A DNA stretch of 64,000 nt from Lewinellaceae bacterium (GTDB lineage Bacteria > Bacteroidota > Bacteroidia > Chitinophagales > Saprospiraceae): contig JACJYL010000001.1 of NCBI GenBank assembly GCA_020636105.1, positions 1,054,001-1,118,000 on the forward strand. The letters run 5' to 3'. The notes below the pieces were generated by a model. It saw only the letters and a list, made by a program, of their open reading frames with translations. It did not search any database and was not told the DNA's origin. This document shows positions 1 to 9,877 of the stretch, in pieces. Position numbers and translations under genes: made by a program. Position 1 is the stretch's first letter. Each line of letters opens with the position of its first letter.

Positions 1-99
1 AAAGAGCATAAAAACAAAAGGTAAAAAGTACTTCATTGATCAAAAAAGTTTTATGAAAAAACAGACTAAAAATTTACAGCTCAAAATTACTCATTCTAT

Positions 100-1353
100 T
101 TATTTAAAAATAATCTTCCTCACAACAGGCTGAATGTTTTTATCCTCGAAGACCACACTCAGCACAAACACTCCGGAACCGAATTCGGAACGATCCAACA
201 CAAATTCACTTGTATTTTGGTTGAATTTGCTGAATACGGTCTGACCGAGTTGGTTGCTGACCTGAATAGTGTAAGGTGAAGGAGGCAGTTCTTCAAAAAC
301 CAGTTGCATATAATCTGATGCAGGATTTGGGAATGCCTTAGCCTGGGTTTCTACCCTTAAGTCCTGATTCCCTGAAACCCCGTTACACAGGATATCTCCG
401 AGAAAGAGCGTGGATCTCACCAACATACTATCGTTAAACTCCTGGGAAAAATCTCCATGGCCTCCTCCCGGTACGGTGATCAGCTCGTTGGGAATGCCTA
501 AAGCCTGAGCACGCGGATGCAACTCCCCGCTCCCGTCGATGGCGACGATGGGAATCACTACCACGACAGCAAAGCCATGACCATAGGGAACGATCGGGTC
601 GGCATCGCCGTGGATGCTGATGATGGGCGGGTCCCCGGCATCCATGTATTCTTTCCGGTGCAAGGCTCCGAAATAATTGACCACTCCTTGAATTGAGGAC
701 GAATAGCCCATATTGGAATCTTCCGGATCATCGGTATCGCCTTCCATCCCTCCGTTGTCATCCAAAAATTCCTGAACATAAGTCGGGGCCTCTCCATCAT
801 CGAGATAGGCTGCATGCAAGGAAACAATTGAACCAGATGAATATCCGCCTGTGAAAATGAAATCCGAATCAATGCGAAATGTATTGGTGGTGGCGGCATC
901 TTTTCTAAAATAACGGATGGCTGCCTTGAGATCTCCAACCGCCATGACCACTTCTTCCATCATCAACAATGAATCCGGAAAGGGGCCGAAAGGTGGAAAC
1001 TGAAAATCATAGAGGCGATAATCAATAGCCGCAGTAACATATCCCTTTTTGGCATAAGCCTTACAAATGTCATGCGTCTGGGAACGTTCTCCCCCAATGA
1101 AGGAACCTCCAAAGGCAAAAAGCAAAACAGGACGGTTATCGGCTTCATCCCCGGCGGGTTCGAAAATATCCATAAACAACTCCTGGAAAACCCCTGAAAT
1201 GGTGGTATTTTCTCCAAATTTGACCGTCGTCATGACCGGTTCATCCGGAAAAACATCCGTCAGGTAACGCTCCCCGTCACAGTTGGGATTAATCTGGGCC
1301 TGAGCCAGGAAAGGAAAAGCCAGGGCTAAAAACAGCAGGTATAAATGCTTCAT
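100..1353 (-). CDS. Secreted alpha/beta-hydrolase (esterase-like) with T9SS sorting domain
   Basis: 417 residues. A signal peptide (about residues 1-19, ending AQA) leads into an alpha/beta-hydrolase fold of the carboxylesterase/lipase type. Visible parts are an oxyanion-type segment (FAFGGSFIGGE), the nucleophile elbow GYSSGS near residue 173, an acid candidate in HGDADPIVPYGHG near 249, and the histidine in GGGHGDFS near 296. The last 80 or so residues (FPNPASDYMQL ... VVRKIIFK) form a type A T9SS C-terminal sorting domain, so the enzyme should be exported across the outer membrane and anchored or released at the surface. It probably hydrolyses an ester; the substrate cannot be told. The gene stands alone, opposite to nothing obvious upstream. 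Confidence 0.85.
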   Translation of the reverse strand: MKHLYLLFLALAFPFLAQAQINPNCDGERYLTDVFPDEPVMTTVKFGENTTISGVFQELFMDIFEPAGDEADNRPVLLFAFGGSFIGGERSQTHDICKAYAKKGYVTAAIDYRLYDFQFPPFGPFPDSLLMMEEVVMAVGDLKAAIRYFRKDAATTNTFRIDSDFIFTGGYSSGSIVSLHAAYLDDGEAPTYVQEFLDDNGGMEGDTDDPEDSNMGYSSSIQGVVNYFGALHRKEYMDAGDPPIISIHGDADPIVPYGHGFAVVVVIPIVAIDGSGELHPRAQALGIPNELITVPGGGHGDFSQEFNDSMLVRSTLFLGDILCNGVSGNQDLRVETQAKAFPNPASDYMQLVFEELPPSPYTIQVSNQLGQTVFSKFNQNTSEFVLDRSEFGSGVFVLSVVFEDKNIQPVVRKIIFK

Positions 1354-1490
1354 GTTTTAATGATTAGGTTGTAAAAGTTCCCAATATAGGACATTGGAAT
1401 GAAACACTGAAATGCAATTTTGGTTTGGTGTTAATTAATATCTTAACCGTATCGCCAAAATTAATCTTTAGGATTTCCTAAAATTATCGC

Positions 1491-1607
1491 TTACCAAAGG
1501 GCAGAAATGAACAGTTTTGCCAATTCTTTAGTCGGATGCTCCCTGGTATCCTGTCATAGGGCTTCCCTCAAATCTTCTAAGGTAAGCAGGTTGATATTGT
1601 TATGCAT
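1491..1607 (-). pseudogene. Remnant of a small ORF with an in-frame TGA
   Basis: Between two host genes a 39-codon reading frame begins with ATG at 1607 and is broken once by TGA at 1554-1556 (codon 18). Before the stop it reads MHNNINLLTLEDLREAL, and after it a further 21 residues run to TAA. The two halves together look like a short helical protein, such as part of an antitoxin or regulator. I do not recognise a family; it may be chance. Confidence 0.2.
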
Positions 1608-1618
1608 CTTTGATGTTT

Positions 1619-3193
1619 TTACTGCAACATGAAACGGAAAGTGATAGTTCCACATTCCTTTTCCAGAAGAGCAGCAGAAAACTCCCATAACCCGATGTTC
1701 TCTTTGGCGAGATTGATCAAATACTCATCCGTTGTGGTTGAGCCCATTTCCTGGTAGTCCGCGCTGATGACAGCACCCAGGCTGTCGAGGCAGATTTCTA
1801 GAACGACGGTGCCTTGTTTTTCTGAATAATCAAGAATCTTTTCTGTTTTTATAATTCTTTTGCTAAAGGAATTAGTTGAATGTATTTGCAGGCTATCGCT
1901 TCGTGCTGTATTACTTTCAAAGAGGCTTGTTTCGCCAAAAGTTAAGGCTTGATTTTTTATTTTATCTTCAACCGTTTTTTGGGAGGAAGAGTCTGGGTGG
2001 CGGTTATTTTTTTCAGTTTTAAGTTCTTGCATTTGAAAGGTAAATTGAAAATCATTCCAAAAAGCAACGATTGGTTTATTACTAATATCGTTGTCTCCCG
2101 CTGTTTGCAAAGTCTTTTTACGTTTTGTTAATATTTCTGAATCTACTTTTTTAATATTTGAATAATTTTTCCATACATAAGAATTTGGTCCTGATGCATT
2201 GTATCCTAAAGCCCTTTCAAAATGGTTATTCAAAATTATTTGGAAGTCAAACGGTTCATCTAAATAAAAGGAATGATAAATTTTATTCTCAAAACTTACC
2301 TCCTCTCCTGGTTGTAATTCTAATTTGAAAATATCAACAGCAATTCCATTAATAAAGATATTTACTGTGTTTTTACTGGCTGGATAATCCGATTTCAAAA
2401 ATCTTGTCACTTTAGCTAATTTTATACTCACATCAGCCTGCCTTAGTGGATTCTTAGATTTTTTTGCCCAGAATATTACATCATACTCCGGACCATTATT
2501 TGCGGATACCCCAAGACAGTTGCAATTTGGGTCTATTAACGGGTATACGCTTGTTAAATCATCTATGACTCCCAAATTTATAGGAAAGTTATTTATTTGT
2601 TTTTTTATTTTTGAATTAATAGTTTCATGAAAAGCCTGATGTAGAGGGTTCATTTCTTGCCACCAAGCATGATCTTCTTCTAATTTGATTTCTACCTTAG
2701 GTATAATAACGAGTTTGCCTGAGTCCAAAACCTCCCAATTTTGGCACCTGAATTCAAAATCTATTGATAAAAATAAATCTCTGTCAGGCACAGGTATCGC
2801 TACGTCTGAGGAAAGAAAATATTTAATATCTCTTAAACCTAATTTTAGTCTAATTCCAAAATGAATAAATCTATCATTTGGCTTATCCAAATTCATATCA
2901 CTTTGAAAAATAGGTTTAGTTGCGCAATCGTAACCACATTCATCAGGTAACTCACCAAGAGGAATTAGGCTAAAACTTATTTCCTCATATTCTCTCGTAT
3001 TAATTTCATTAATTATTTTAAGTAACGTATCTTTTACAAAATACCTAATAATAGAAATGGGAAGTTCTTGAAAATCAGCCCCAGTCTGGAATGTTGAAAC
3101 AGGAGGCCCAACAGGAGATGGAGGGAATTGAGTTTGAGAAAAACCCAGCTCCATAGTCATCATTATTATCAAAAAATTTATTAATCTTTTCAT
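1619..3193 (-). CDS. Secreted protein with TonB-like C-terminal domain
   Basis: 524 residues with a short signal peptide (MKRLINFLIIMMTMELGFSQ). The N-terminal 400 residues match no family I know. The last 80 residues (GTVVLEICLDSLGAVISADY, then GSTTTDEYLINLAKEN, ending CGTITFRFML) have the beta-alpha-beta pattern of the TonB C-terminal domain. In Bacteroidota that domain often sits at the end of energy-transducer-like or envelope proteins. There is no N-terminal anchor of classical TonB type, because the hydrophobic start looks cleavable. A periplasmic protein contacting an outer-membrane receptor or peptidoglycan is plausible but unproven. Confidence 0.65.
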   Translation of the reverse strand: MKRLINFLIIMMTMELGFSQTQFPPSPVGPPVSTFQTGADFQELPISIIRYFVKDTLLKIINEINTREYEEISFSLIPLGELPDECGYDCATKPIFQSDMNLDKPNDRFIHFGIRLKLGLRDIKYFLSSDVAIPVPDRDLFLSIDFEFRCQNWEVLDSGKLVIIPKVEIKLEEDHAWWQEMNPLHQAFHETINSKIKKQINNFPINLGVIDDLTSVYPLIDPNCNCLGVSANNGPEYDVIFWAKKSKNPLRQADVSIKLAKVTRFLKSDYPASKNTVNIFINGIAVDIFKLELQPGEEVSFENKIYHSFYLDEPFDFQIILNNHFERALGYNASGPNSYVWKNYSNIKKVDSEILTKRKKTLQTAGDNDISNKPIVAFWNDFQFTFQMQELKTEKNNRHPDSSSQKTVEDKIKNQALTFGETSLFESNTARSDSLQIHSTNSFSKRIIKTEKILDYSEKQGTVVLEICLDSLGAVISADYQEMGSTTTDEYLINLAKENIGLWEFSAALLEKECGTITFRFMLQ

Positions 3194-3366
3194 ATTGATT
3201 ATTATGATTTAAAGTATTAGAAATTATTAGCCAATATTTCTAGAAGCTGCTCTCTAAACATGTATCAACTCGAATTAGGATCAAAAAATAGAGAAGCTTT
3301 ATGATTTTGAAAAAAAATGCTAATCAATTAATTTTTAATGGCTTACAGATAATGAAGGGTAAAAAA

Positions 3367-3396
3367 ACCGAATTTTGGCTATAGCCAAAATTCGGT
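3367..3396 (-). terminator. Perfect 30-bp palindromic terminator
   Basis: A perfect 15+15 bp palindrome (arms start ACCGAATTTTGG). On the minus strand it is followed by seven T residues, just downstream of the stop codon of the 3461-4222 gene. This is the layout of a Rho-independent terminator for that gene. Confidence 0.8.
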
Positions 3397-3460
3397 ATGA
3401 TTATGTTTTTTAATTTTGGCTGTTGATTTATTAATTGAGGAATTCCCCTAGAATTCTTTT

Positions 3461-4222
3461 CTAATTTTTCCCAAGTTTAAGAGGGGTGTCATAATTAACC
3501 TGACTTAAATCTAATATTGTTAAAGTGCCCCCACACATAAGTTTCACCGTTTGTAACTGTTCATATTTTGAACCAGCATTACAATCGTTACCTAAAACAC
3601 ACTCCAGGTAATCACAAAATGCTCTCTGACAAGAAGAACTCACGCTATCAAAACTCAGGTTTTTACAATATTTACTGAAGGGGCTTTGGGGCGCTTCAAC
3701 CGATTTTATTTTGTTATAAACAAAGCCAGCGTAATCATTCGCGCTTTGACCTTTCATTATTTCAAAAGTCGTTTTTTTACCGCTCCTGAGATGTAATTCT
3801 ACAATAGTAGTACCGGTCTGATAGATTAGGTAGCTAATAGATTTATTACCATTAGAAATCAAGTAAATAGACGATGTATAATAACCATCTATTTTTTGAA
3901 AAAGCCCCTTTTTCTTACCTTTAGCCGAAGCCGGTTCACGATCTCCCTGATACAAACCAGCATCACCAGATGAAGGTTCGCTGATTTCAAGTCGTTCTGC
4001 ATCAACTCCATATTCAGTTTTACAACCTGAAATACATGCTTGTAATAAGGTTAATTTAAAATACGATTCAACATATGAATCAGAATCACTTGGCCTATAA
4101 AAATCCCCACATTCATTTAAGCAAGTTCTGTACCCGGTCTGATAATCGTCCTTTGGTAACTGTTGGCAAAAGGAATATGTAACAAAAAATGAAACGACAA
4201 AAAATAAAATTGATTTTTTCAT
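3461..4222 (-). CDS. Secreted cysteine-containing protein of unknown function
   Basis: 253 residues with a signal peptide (MKKSILFFVVSFFVTYSFCQ). Paired cysteines recur as CLNECG (about residue 34), ACISGCK (about 62), a CQRAFCDYLEC cluster near 200, and later single cysteines, suggesting disulfides in an exported protein. No catalytic motif or known domain is visible. It is monocistronic, with its own strong terminator downstream and an AT-rich 5' region. Confidence 0.65.
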   Translation of the reverse strand: MKKSILFFVVSFFVTYSFCQQLPKDDYQTGYRTCLNECGDFYRPSDSDSYVESYFKLTLLQACISGCKTEYGVDAERLEISEPSSGDAGLYQGDREPASAKGKKKGLFQKIDGYYTSSIYLISNGNKSISYLIYQTGTTIVELHLRSGKKTTFEIMKGQSANDYAGFVYNKIKSVEAPQSPFSKYCKNLSFDSVSSSCQRAFCDYLECVLGNDCNAGSKYEQLQTVKLMCGGTLTILDLSQVNYDTPLKLGKN

Positions 4223-4438
4223 GACAATAAATTTTTAATTTAAAATGGTATTCACTTTCTTTAAAAGAACGACACAAAGATGGAGGTCATTTGTTCTTCT
4301 ATTTTGAGATATTTAAAAAAAAATTCTACTATTAAGGTAAAAAATCGATACAAACAATAAGTATTATCACAATTAGTGGAATTATTGTAACTTTTCAAAT
4401 AAGAACAGCCAAAGTAGAATGAAGGGGTATAAAAAAAA

Positions 4439-4484
4439 CCACGAATGCACGATTAGCTTAAAAAAACTAATCGTGCATTCGTGG
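4439..4484 (-). terminator. Perfect 18-bp stem terminator
   Basis: Perfect 18-bp inverted arms (CCACGAATGCACGATTAG and its complement) around a 10-nt loop. On the minus strand the stem is followed by eight T residues. It lies 70 bp beyond the stop of the S9 peptidase gene and probably ends that transcript. Confidence 0.85.
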
Positions 4485-4555
4485 CTTCTTTACTAAGGCT
4501 CTTTCCTAAGGCTTCTTTCCTGTCGTTATTTAATTTTAATCAAAAAAAGTCAGGG

Positions 4556-6646
4556 TTATGGCTTTACCGTTTGAACCGGATCAATCACCAGATTTTCAAT
4601 AAAAAACTCCATCATGCGATCCACATCCAAACGAGTGTGTCCTTTGTCGGGTCCGATTTGCACCTCGAAACTTTTCCCGGCCTCCTGTAATGCCTGGATC
4701 AATTGCAGGGAATTGGACGGATGGACGTTATTATCACTGGTTCCAAAATAGATCATCAGCCTGCCTTTTAGATCCCCGGCGTAATTCATAAGGTTTGCCG
4801 CCTCGTACCCTTCTTTATTGTTCTCCAGGAGATTCATGAATCTTTCGGTATAAATATTATCGTAATTTCTCCAGTCGGTAACCGCTGAATTGGCACAGGC
4901 GACCTGGAAGACCTCAGGATGCCTCAGTAAACAAGTGGCTGCCGTGGTGCCTCCATAGGAAGTTCCATAAGCCCCTACCCTTTTCCGATCCACGTATGGG
5001 CGGTCGTACAAAGACTTAACGCCTTCCGCAAAATCATCCATTTCCACTATTCCAAGATTTCCATAAAGCTGGTCCAGGAACCTTTTACCACGCCCAGCCG
5101 TATTGCGGCCGTCTATATTGACTACCAGAAAACCATACTCAGTCAGGGCATTCGGCAGGGTGAAGGTTTCGCGAAAGGCATTGGTTCCCGGGCCACCGTA
5201 ATTGGCCAGGAGTACCGGATACTTTTTAGCCGGGTCAAAATTGGAAGGAAAGTGCAACATGCCATGCAATTCCGTTTCACCGTCTGCTGAAATGAAGGTA
5301 AAAACCTCTACTTTTTTCAGCCCCAGGTTTTCAAATTCGGTCATATCGCTTTTGGCCAGTTCTACCAGCATTTTTCCATTGCCGTCCAGTAAGTTGGTAA
5401 AAGGAGCAATATTGTGGGTCTGAGCGACATCAACAATATAATTCCCATCAGGCGAAATATAAACCCGGTGGTCATAAGCAGGATCCGTCAACCGCCTGTC
5501 TCCTTTTCCATCGAGTTTTACACGATGTAATTGCATCTTCATATGGTTCTCCCCACTTCTGGCCATATAATAAAGCACCCCTTGTTTTTCATCGACCTGG
5601 GCTATTCTGGACACCTCAAAAGCATGATCAGTCAGTTTATTGATTAGTTTTCCACTGATATCATAAAGATAATAGTTGTTAAATCCGGTTCTCTCTGACG
5701 CCCAGATAAAGCGTTTTCCATCTTCTAAAAAATGTATCTCAGGGGTATTCTCCGTGTAACTGTCCAACCACTCCTCTCGAACGATCGTCCTGGTTTTACC
5801 GGAAACGGGATCCGCTGCCGCCAGTTCCATGATATCCTGTTTGCGGTTGGTTCGGTGAAACAGGAGCTCTGTTCCGTCAGGGGACCATTCAATGCCATAA
5901 AGGTAGGTTCCTACGGTTCCATCAATGAAAGGTTCACCATTGCGAACATCCAGGGTGATCACTTTTTTAGTTTCCAGATCATAAACCATAATGTCAACCG
6001 GAAGGTTATCCGCTCCCACTTTTGGATAGGCTTCTATTTCCACTGAATCCTGTATGGAGGTTTGATCATAGAGCACATAATACTTTTTGGCTTCCTTTTC
6101 CTCGAAACGGTAAAAGGCGATTTTTTTACTATCGGGAGACCACCACATGGCCGTGACCTGTCTGAGTTCCTCACCGTAAACCCAGGTGGCTATGCCGTAT
6201 TTGAGTTGTGTTTCGTCATTTCCATCACTGGTAATGGCCATTTCATCGCTGCCATCGGCATTACTGATCCACATATTCCTGTCTCTGGTAAAGGCCTTCA
6301 GTTTTCCGTCCGGTGAATCCGCAGAGGAATATTGTCTTCCTCGGGCAGGTCCCCCTCCGAATCTTCGGAAGGAGCGTTCTGAAGCTTCTCCAATTTCTGC
6401 AGCTTCCTTTTTAGAAATATTATAGCTGTATTTTTTTCCATCCTGATCGTATTCAAACGAACGGCTGTCTTCATTCCATTTTACGGATAACTGCCCCATT
6501 TTTACCGAATTTCTGATCTTGGGCGCCATTTCCTGGTATTGCTCGTAACCGGGCATCTTTTTGAGCCTGTCCTGGGAATAGGAAATATTGGAAATCAATG
6601 TCAAAAAAAACATCGCAGCGAATGTTGACTTTAGGAACTTATCCAT
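4556..6646 (-). CDS. S9B family peptidase (dipeptidyl-peptidase IV type)
   Basis: 696 residues. A signal peptide is followed by an N-terminal beta-propeller (DPPIV_N type, with recurring WSPD, YISPDG and ISADG repeats) and a C-terminal alpha/beta-hydrolase domain. The catalytic serine is in GTSYGG near residue 564 (commonly GWSYGG), the aspartate in SDNNVHP near 637 and the histidine in KGHTRLD near 670. Such enzymes remove dipeptides from the N-termini of peptides in the periplasm or at the surface and feed oligopeptide use. Length is close to the family norm. Monocistronic with its own terminator. Confidence 0.93.
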   Translation of the reverse strand: MDKFLKSTFAAMFFLTLISNISYSQDRLKKMPGYEQYQEMAPKIRNSVKMGQLSVKWNEDSRSFEYDQDGKKYSYNISKKEAAEIGEASERSFRRFGGGPARGRQYSSADSPDGKLKAFTRDRNMWISNADGSDEMAITSDGNDETQLKYGIATWVYGEELRQVTAMWWSPDSKKIAFYRFEEKEAKKYYVLYDQTSIQDSVEIEAYPKVGADNLPVDIMVYDLETKKVITLDVRNGEPFIDGTVGTYLYGIEWSPDGTELLFHRTNRKQDIMELAAADPVSGKTRTIVREEWLDSYTENTPEIHFLEDGKRFIWASERTGFNNYYLYDISGKLINKLTDHAFEVSRIAQVDEKQGVLYYMARSGENHMKMQLHRVKLDGKGDRRLTDPAYDHRVYISPDGNYIVDVAQTHNIAPFTNLLDGNGKMLVELAKSDMTEFENLGLKKVEVFTFISADGETELHGMLHFPSNFDPAKKYPVLLANYGGPGTNAFRETFTLPNALTEYGFLVVNIDGRNTAGRGKRFLDQLYGNLGIVEMDDFAEGVKSLYDRPYVDRKRVGAYGTSYGGTTAATCLLRHPEVFQVACANSAVTDWRNYDNIYTERFMNLLENNKEGYEAANLMNYAGDLKGRLMIYFGTSDNNVHPSNSLQLIQALQEAGKSFEVQIGPDKGHTRLDVDRMMEFFIENLVIDPVQTVKP

Positions 6647-6812
6647 TTCTATGAAGATTTTCTGTTTACAAATTAATTTTAAACCTTGATATACGAAAAG
6701 CCAATTTAAGAAAATTTTTCCAACACAAAGTACGTCAGAAAAAAAGAGGACCAGAGTTCATTAAAACATTCCGAAAAAGATAGAAATTCCGTTCTTGCTA
6801 AGTGTTAAATTA

Positions 6813-7016
6813 GAACACGGATTTGGACGGTTTTACGGATTCTAACTGATTTTTCCGTGATTATCCGTTCTATCCGAGTTCCTGATAAGCGTCGAATGGG
6901 AACACAGATCTGGACGGATTAAACGGATTCTAACTGATTTTTCCGTGATTATCTGTTCTATCCGTTCCTATCCGCGTTCCTGTTTAGCGTTGAAACCGGA
7001 ACACATATCTGGACGG
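6813..7016. repeat. Tandem intergenic ACGGATT-rich repeats
   Basis: The 388-bp gap between the S9 peptidase and the TPR gene holds two full units and a partial third, each starting GAACACRNAT at 6813, 6900 and 6999. The units share GGACGGNTTNNACGGATTCT, then CTGATTTTTCCGTGATTAT and a run of ATCCGTTC variants. Similar CCGT/ACGG-rich tracts are scattered in Bacteroidota intergenic DNA. No coding potential is seen. Confidence 0.6.
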
Positions 7017-7033
7017 AATTATTCAGTCAAAAT

Positions 7034-8299
7034 TCAATTCCCCCTGATCTTTAACTTTTCCCTGATTTTGTTCATGTTTTCAGTATTTCGGGGGAATCCA
7101 ATGGAGTCAAACAAGCCAAAATCCTGCTCCACCATTTCTTTCCACCGGACACCATTATCCAGTTTTTCCTTTTTATGTTCCAGGTAAATGGCTTCAGCGC
7201 TTTCGTACTCGTCCATCAGCAGAAAGCAGTGGGCAAGGCAACCAAGGTACCTTAAATTGCCGGGATCCATCGCCAGGGCAGTGCCAGTATTTTTTCGGGC
7301 CAATTCATAATTGCCCGTCAACAGCGCATTACGTCCGATCGAATAATAAATTTCCGCCTCCTGGTACCCCAGGGCCTCGATCTGGATGTACTTCTCCAGG
7401 GCTTTTTGATAATCATGGGTCAGAACGGAGGCATTAGCTTCTGCCATGAGGTCCATCAAATCTCCCTCCTTTCCAGTGGCACCCGGGGAGCGTTGCACGG
7501 TATAACAACGATCCAGCGACTTTTTGAGGTTAGATTCCAAAGCACCCGCATTCATTTCCTTATACTCACTTGGTTTGAAAACTGCCGTAAAATCATCCGT
7601 GGCGCAAAAACAAAGATCGTTGGCTTTTTCCCCGAAGCCGGACAAATACCCTTTGCAGGAATTGTAAATATCCTGCCGGGTATTTTCGTGCCATTCATCC
7701 ACATAGACATTGTTTTCCACCTCCGCCACCACCTCTATGGTCAGCCAGATACCTTTGAGCAAACTGCTGTTTTTAAAACATAAATATTGAGTACTTTTTG
7801 TCAGATCATTGATCAAAACCCTGCCTTTGACAGTATTGGCCACGGAACCTTCCTCCAGATAAACCGAAGGCACCGCATTGGCATAAGTTCCGAGCATGTC
7901 GAGCTCAAAAAAAGATTCGTACCCCTTTTGGTCAGTGGCAAAAATGTCCACCACGTTGGCTCCCTGCGGCAATACGATCTGCTGCAACACCTTGGCGGAT
8001 ATCCGGTAGGCGGGATCAGGAATGAGACTGGTAAGCTGGTTTAAAAGATTGATGGCGATGTTGGCCTCCTTTTCCGTTTCGGCTGTAGTAAAGACATACA
8101 CCCACTGCCGGGTATTTTCCGGCAAATCGACCTTTACAAAAGCCCGGGATTTCCCCCTGGGTTTGCTGGATAAATAGATGGTTCGTTTTCCAACTACCTC
8201 CTTCAGTTCGTTTTGTGTGTAAAATTTTTGAGCCACCCCAAACAATGGGGCCAATAAAAAGCAAACAAGTACGAAGTAAATTTGAAATGGTTTTTTCAT
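7034..8299 (-). CDS. Secreted TPR-containing protein
   Basis: 421 residues with a signal peptide (cut near VAQ, residue 24). The middle part has no recognised domain and carries cysteines (SCKGYLSG, LCFCATDD). Residues about 270-370 form at least three TPR-like helical pairs (VLTHDYQKALEKYIQIEALG, EIYYSIGRNALLTGNYELAR, and a LRYLGCLAHCFLLMDEYESA unit). A periplasmic scaffold role is likely; a partner is not visible. Confidence 0.7.
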   Translation of the reverse strand: MKKPFQIYFVLVCFLLAPLFGVAQKFYTQNELKEVVGKRTIYLSSKPRGKSRAFVKVDLPENTRQWVYVFTTAETEKEANIAINLLNQLTSLIPDPAYRISAKVLQQIVLPQGANVVDIFATDQKGYESFFELDMLGTYANAVPSVYLEEGSVANTVKGRVLINDLTKSTQYLCFKNSSLLKGIWLTIEVVAEVENNVYVDEWHENTRQDIYNSCKGYLSGFGEKANDLCFCATDDFTAVFKPSEYKEMNAGALESNLKKSLDRCYTVQRSPGATGKEGDLMDLMAEANASVLTHDYQKALEKYIQIEALGYQEAEIYYSIGRNALLTGNYELARKNTGTALAMDPGNLRYLGCLAHCFLLMDEYESAEAIYLEHKKEKLDNGVRWKEMVEQDFGLFDSIGFPRNTENMNKIREKLKIRGN

Positions 8300-8435
8300 G
8301 CAAAAGAAATTTTAAGGAAAGATAGGAAAAGTTCAAATCTAAGTTGAAAAAAAAATCCGGCAGCAAATTAAACTCAGTTATTCAAACGGCCCAATACAAG
8401 TCAAAATACCAGAAAATGGGAAAGGTATAAAACAC

Positions 8436-8463
8436 AAAAAGCCCTGCCGAAGCAAAGCTTTTT
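8436..8463 (-). terminator. Terminator hairpin with CGAA tetraloop
   Basis: Arms AAAAAGC/GCTTTTT enclose an inner TGC-CGAA-GCA hairpin; on the minus strand it ends in a T-run. It lies just downstream of the 8500-9783 gene and the tRNA-tail-like sequence. The same layout recurs at 30707-30732. Confidence 0.65.
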
Positions 8464-8490
8464 ATGTCCCCGACTGTGGGTTCTAAAAGT
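8464..8490 (-). other. tRNA 3'-end-like remnant
   Basis: On the minus strand this reads GAACCCACAGTCGGGGACAT directly before the terminator hairpin. It resembles the 3' T-stem and acceptor strand of a tRNA, and it parallels the copy at 30733-30750. No 5' half is present. It may mark an old integration junction; resemblance only. Confidence 0.35.
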
Positions 8491-8499
8491 AATAAAAAT

Positions 8500-9783
8500 T
8501 TATTCTTTAACCAGCCTTATACTCCCCCACCCTGAATCGGTGGAAATTCTTGCAACGTAAATTCCATCCGCAAATTCTGATGCATCAATTTTTACAACAG
8601 AATTTTTGGGTTCAACCCTATGGATCAGCTTTCCTTGCAGGTCAAACACTTCAATCAAGGTTATCATGTCGTTTTCAGATGAAATGGTCCATTGGTTGTG
8701 TGTTGGGTTAGGAAAGACACTCAATCCTTCCAGTAAATAATCGTCCATGCTCATCACCAGGTTTCCGAACCGTACATCATCAAAATAATAGGTCTGCTCC
8801 CCGGCGGTTGCCCCGTCTGTCCCAAAATTAAAAAAGATGGAGGCCATGTTATAAGTCCAGCCCATACTCAGGCCAACACTCAATAACTCCGTTCCGGTAG
8901 CCTGGTTGGTGAAGTCGAATTCCAATGTTTCCCATCCTGCGACGGTGGTATTCGTTTGGGTTTCACAAGTGTGGGTTTCATCATTTGAATCTTCCACTTT
9001 CAGGCGAACAGGGATACCCGCTGCCGGAGTCCATACCCTCACGGTCATTTTGGAATCAGATAATGTCAAAGGGATATTCGTGGCAAAACCGGCAGGTGTA
9101 CCAATGGTCGTTCCGGCCCAGGTTGCCGCTCCAACGGTTTTGATGACCTGTATGACCTTATTACTTGCATCCGTTGGATCCGTCACCAAAGAGGAAACAT
9201 TCCCTCCAAAGTCAGACATGGTATAATTTACCGTTGACCCTTCGAAATCGACGGGCAAATCAATTTGAGTGCCCCCGAATAACTGTTCAATATCATCAAA
9301 AAGAAAAGTGGAGGTCGCGGAACCATTTCCCAAATTACCAAAATCAAACATAAATACCAGGTAATTAAAATTAGCCGGCTCTCCTGTAAAATCCCATTCC
9401 AGTGTTTCCCACTCATTCGTAACGGTCGTTTGCACATCTCTTTCAGTGGCTCCGGTTCCTTCCAGTTTAAATTTTACTGTCGTTCCAATGGGTGCCGTGG
9501 TAAAAACCTTCATTGAAATAATGTTATTGGTGGTAAAATCCAGGTTGGCCGCCAAGGCTATTTTGCTCCCTGCCCAGACCTCTCCCCCATTTCTGACTAT
9601 CTGTGCCACTTTAGCACTCGTATTTATCCCGCCGGATTGAGGATTGTCGATTACCGTTGCTGTTCCGCCGTCGAAATCTTCAAAATTACCGGTAACGATT
9701 GTGGTTTCAAAGTCTATGGGTAAGGATTGAGAATAACCTATTGATACGGTGAAAAGTAAAAAAAGAAAAATATTTTTTTTCAT
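8500..9783 (-). CDS. Secreted two-domain beta-sandwich protein with T9SS sorting domain
   Basis: I take the ATG at 9783 because a clean signal peptide starts there (MKKNIFLFLLFTVSIGYSQ); an upstream ATG would add 27 unlikely residues. Two similar beta-rich domains follow, each starting LPIDFE (residues about 22 and 180) and each ending in FDDIEQ or FDDVRFGN, like carbohydrate-binding or concanavalin-like modules. The C-terminus (FPNPTHNQWTI ... ARISTDSGWGSIRLVK) is a type A T9SS sorting domain. Its mature N-terminal 340 residues are closely related, by eye about 60-70% identical, to the outer part of the regulator at 18948-20447. Probably surface-exposed and glycan-binding (inference). Confidence 0.8.
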   Translation of the reverse strand: MKKNIFLFLLFTVSIGYSQSLPIDFETTIVTGNFEDFDGGTATVIDNPQSGGINTSAKVAQIVRNGGEVWAGSKIALAANLDFTTNNIISMKVFTTAPIGTTVKFKLEGTGATERDVQTTVTNEWETLEWDFTGEPANFNYLVFMFDFGNLGNGSATSTFLFDDIEQLFGGTQIDLPVDFEGSTVNYTMSDFGGNVSSLVTDPTDASNKVIQVIKTVGAATWAGTTIGTPAGFATNIPLTLSDSKMTVRVWTPAAGIPVRLKVEDSNDETHTCETQTNTTVAGWETLEFDFTNQATGTELLSVGLSMGWTYNMASIFFNFGTDGATAGEQTYYFDDVRFGNLVMSMDDYLLEGLSVFPNPTHNQWTISSENDMITLIEVFDLQGKLIHRVEPKNSVVKIDASEFADGIYVARISTDSGWGSIRLVKE

Positions 9784-9877
9784 GTTATTTTTATTATACG
9801 AAAATTTGTTTTGAATACTTAATTTCAATGAATCAGAAAAAGGCTTAATTGCCAAATGCTTCATTCAACTCCCTGAC

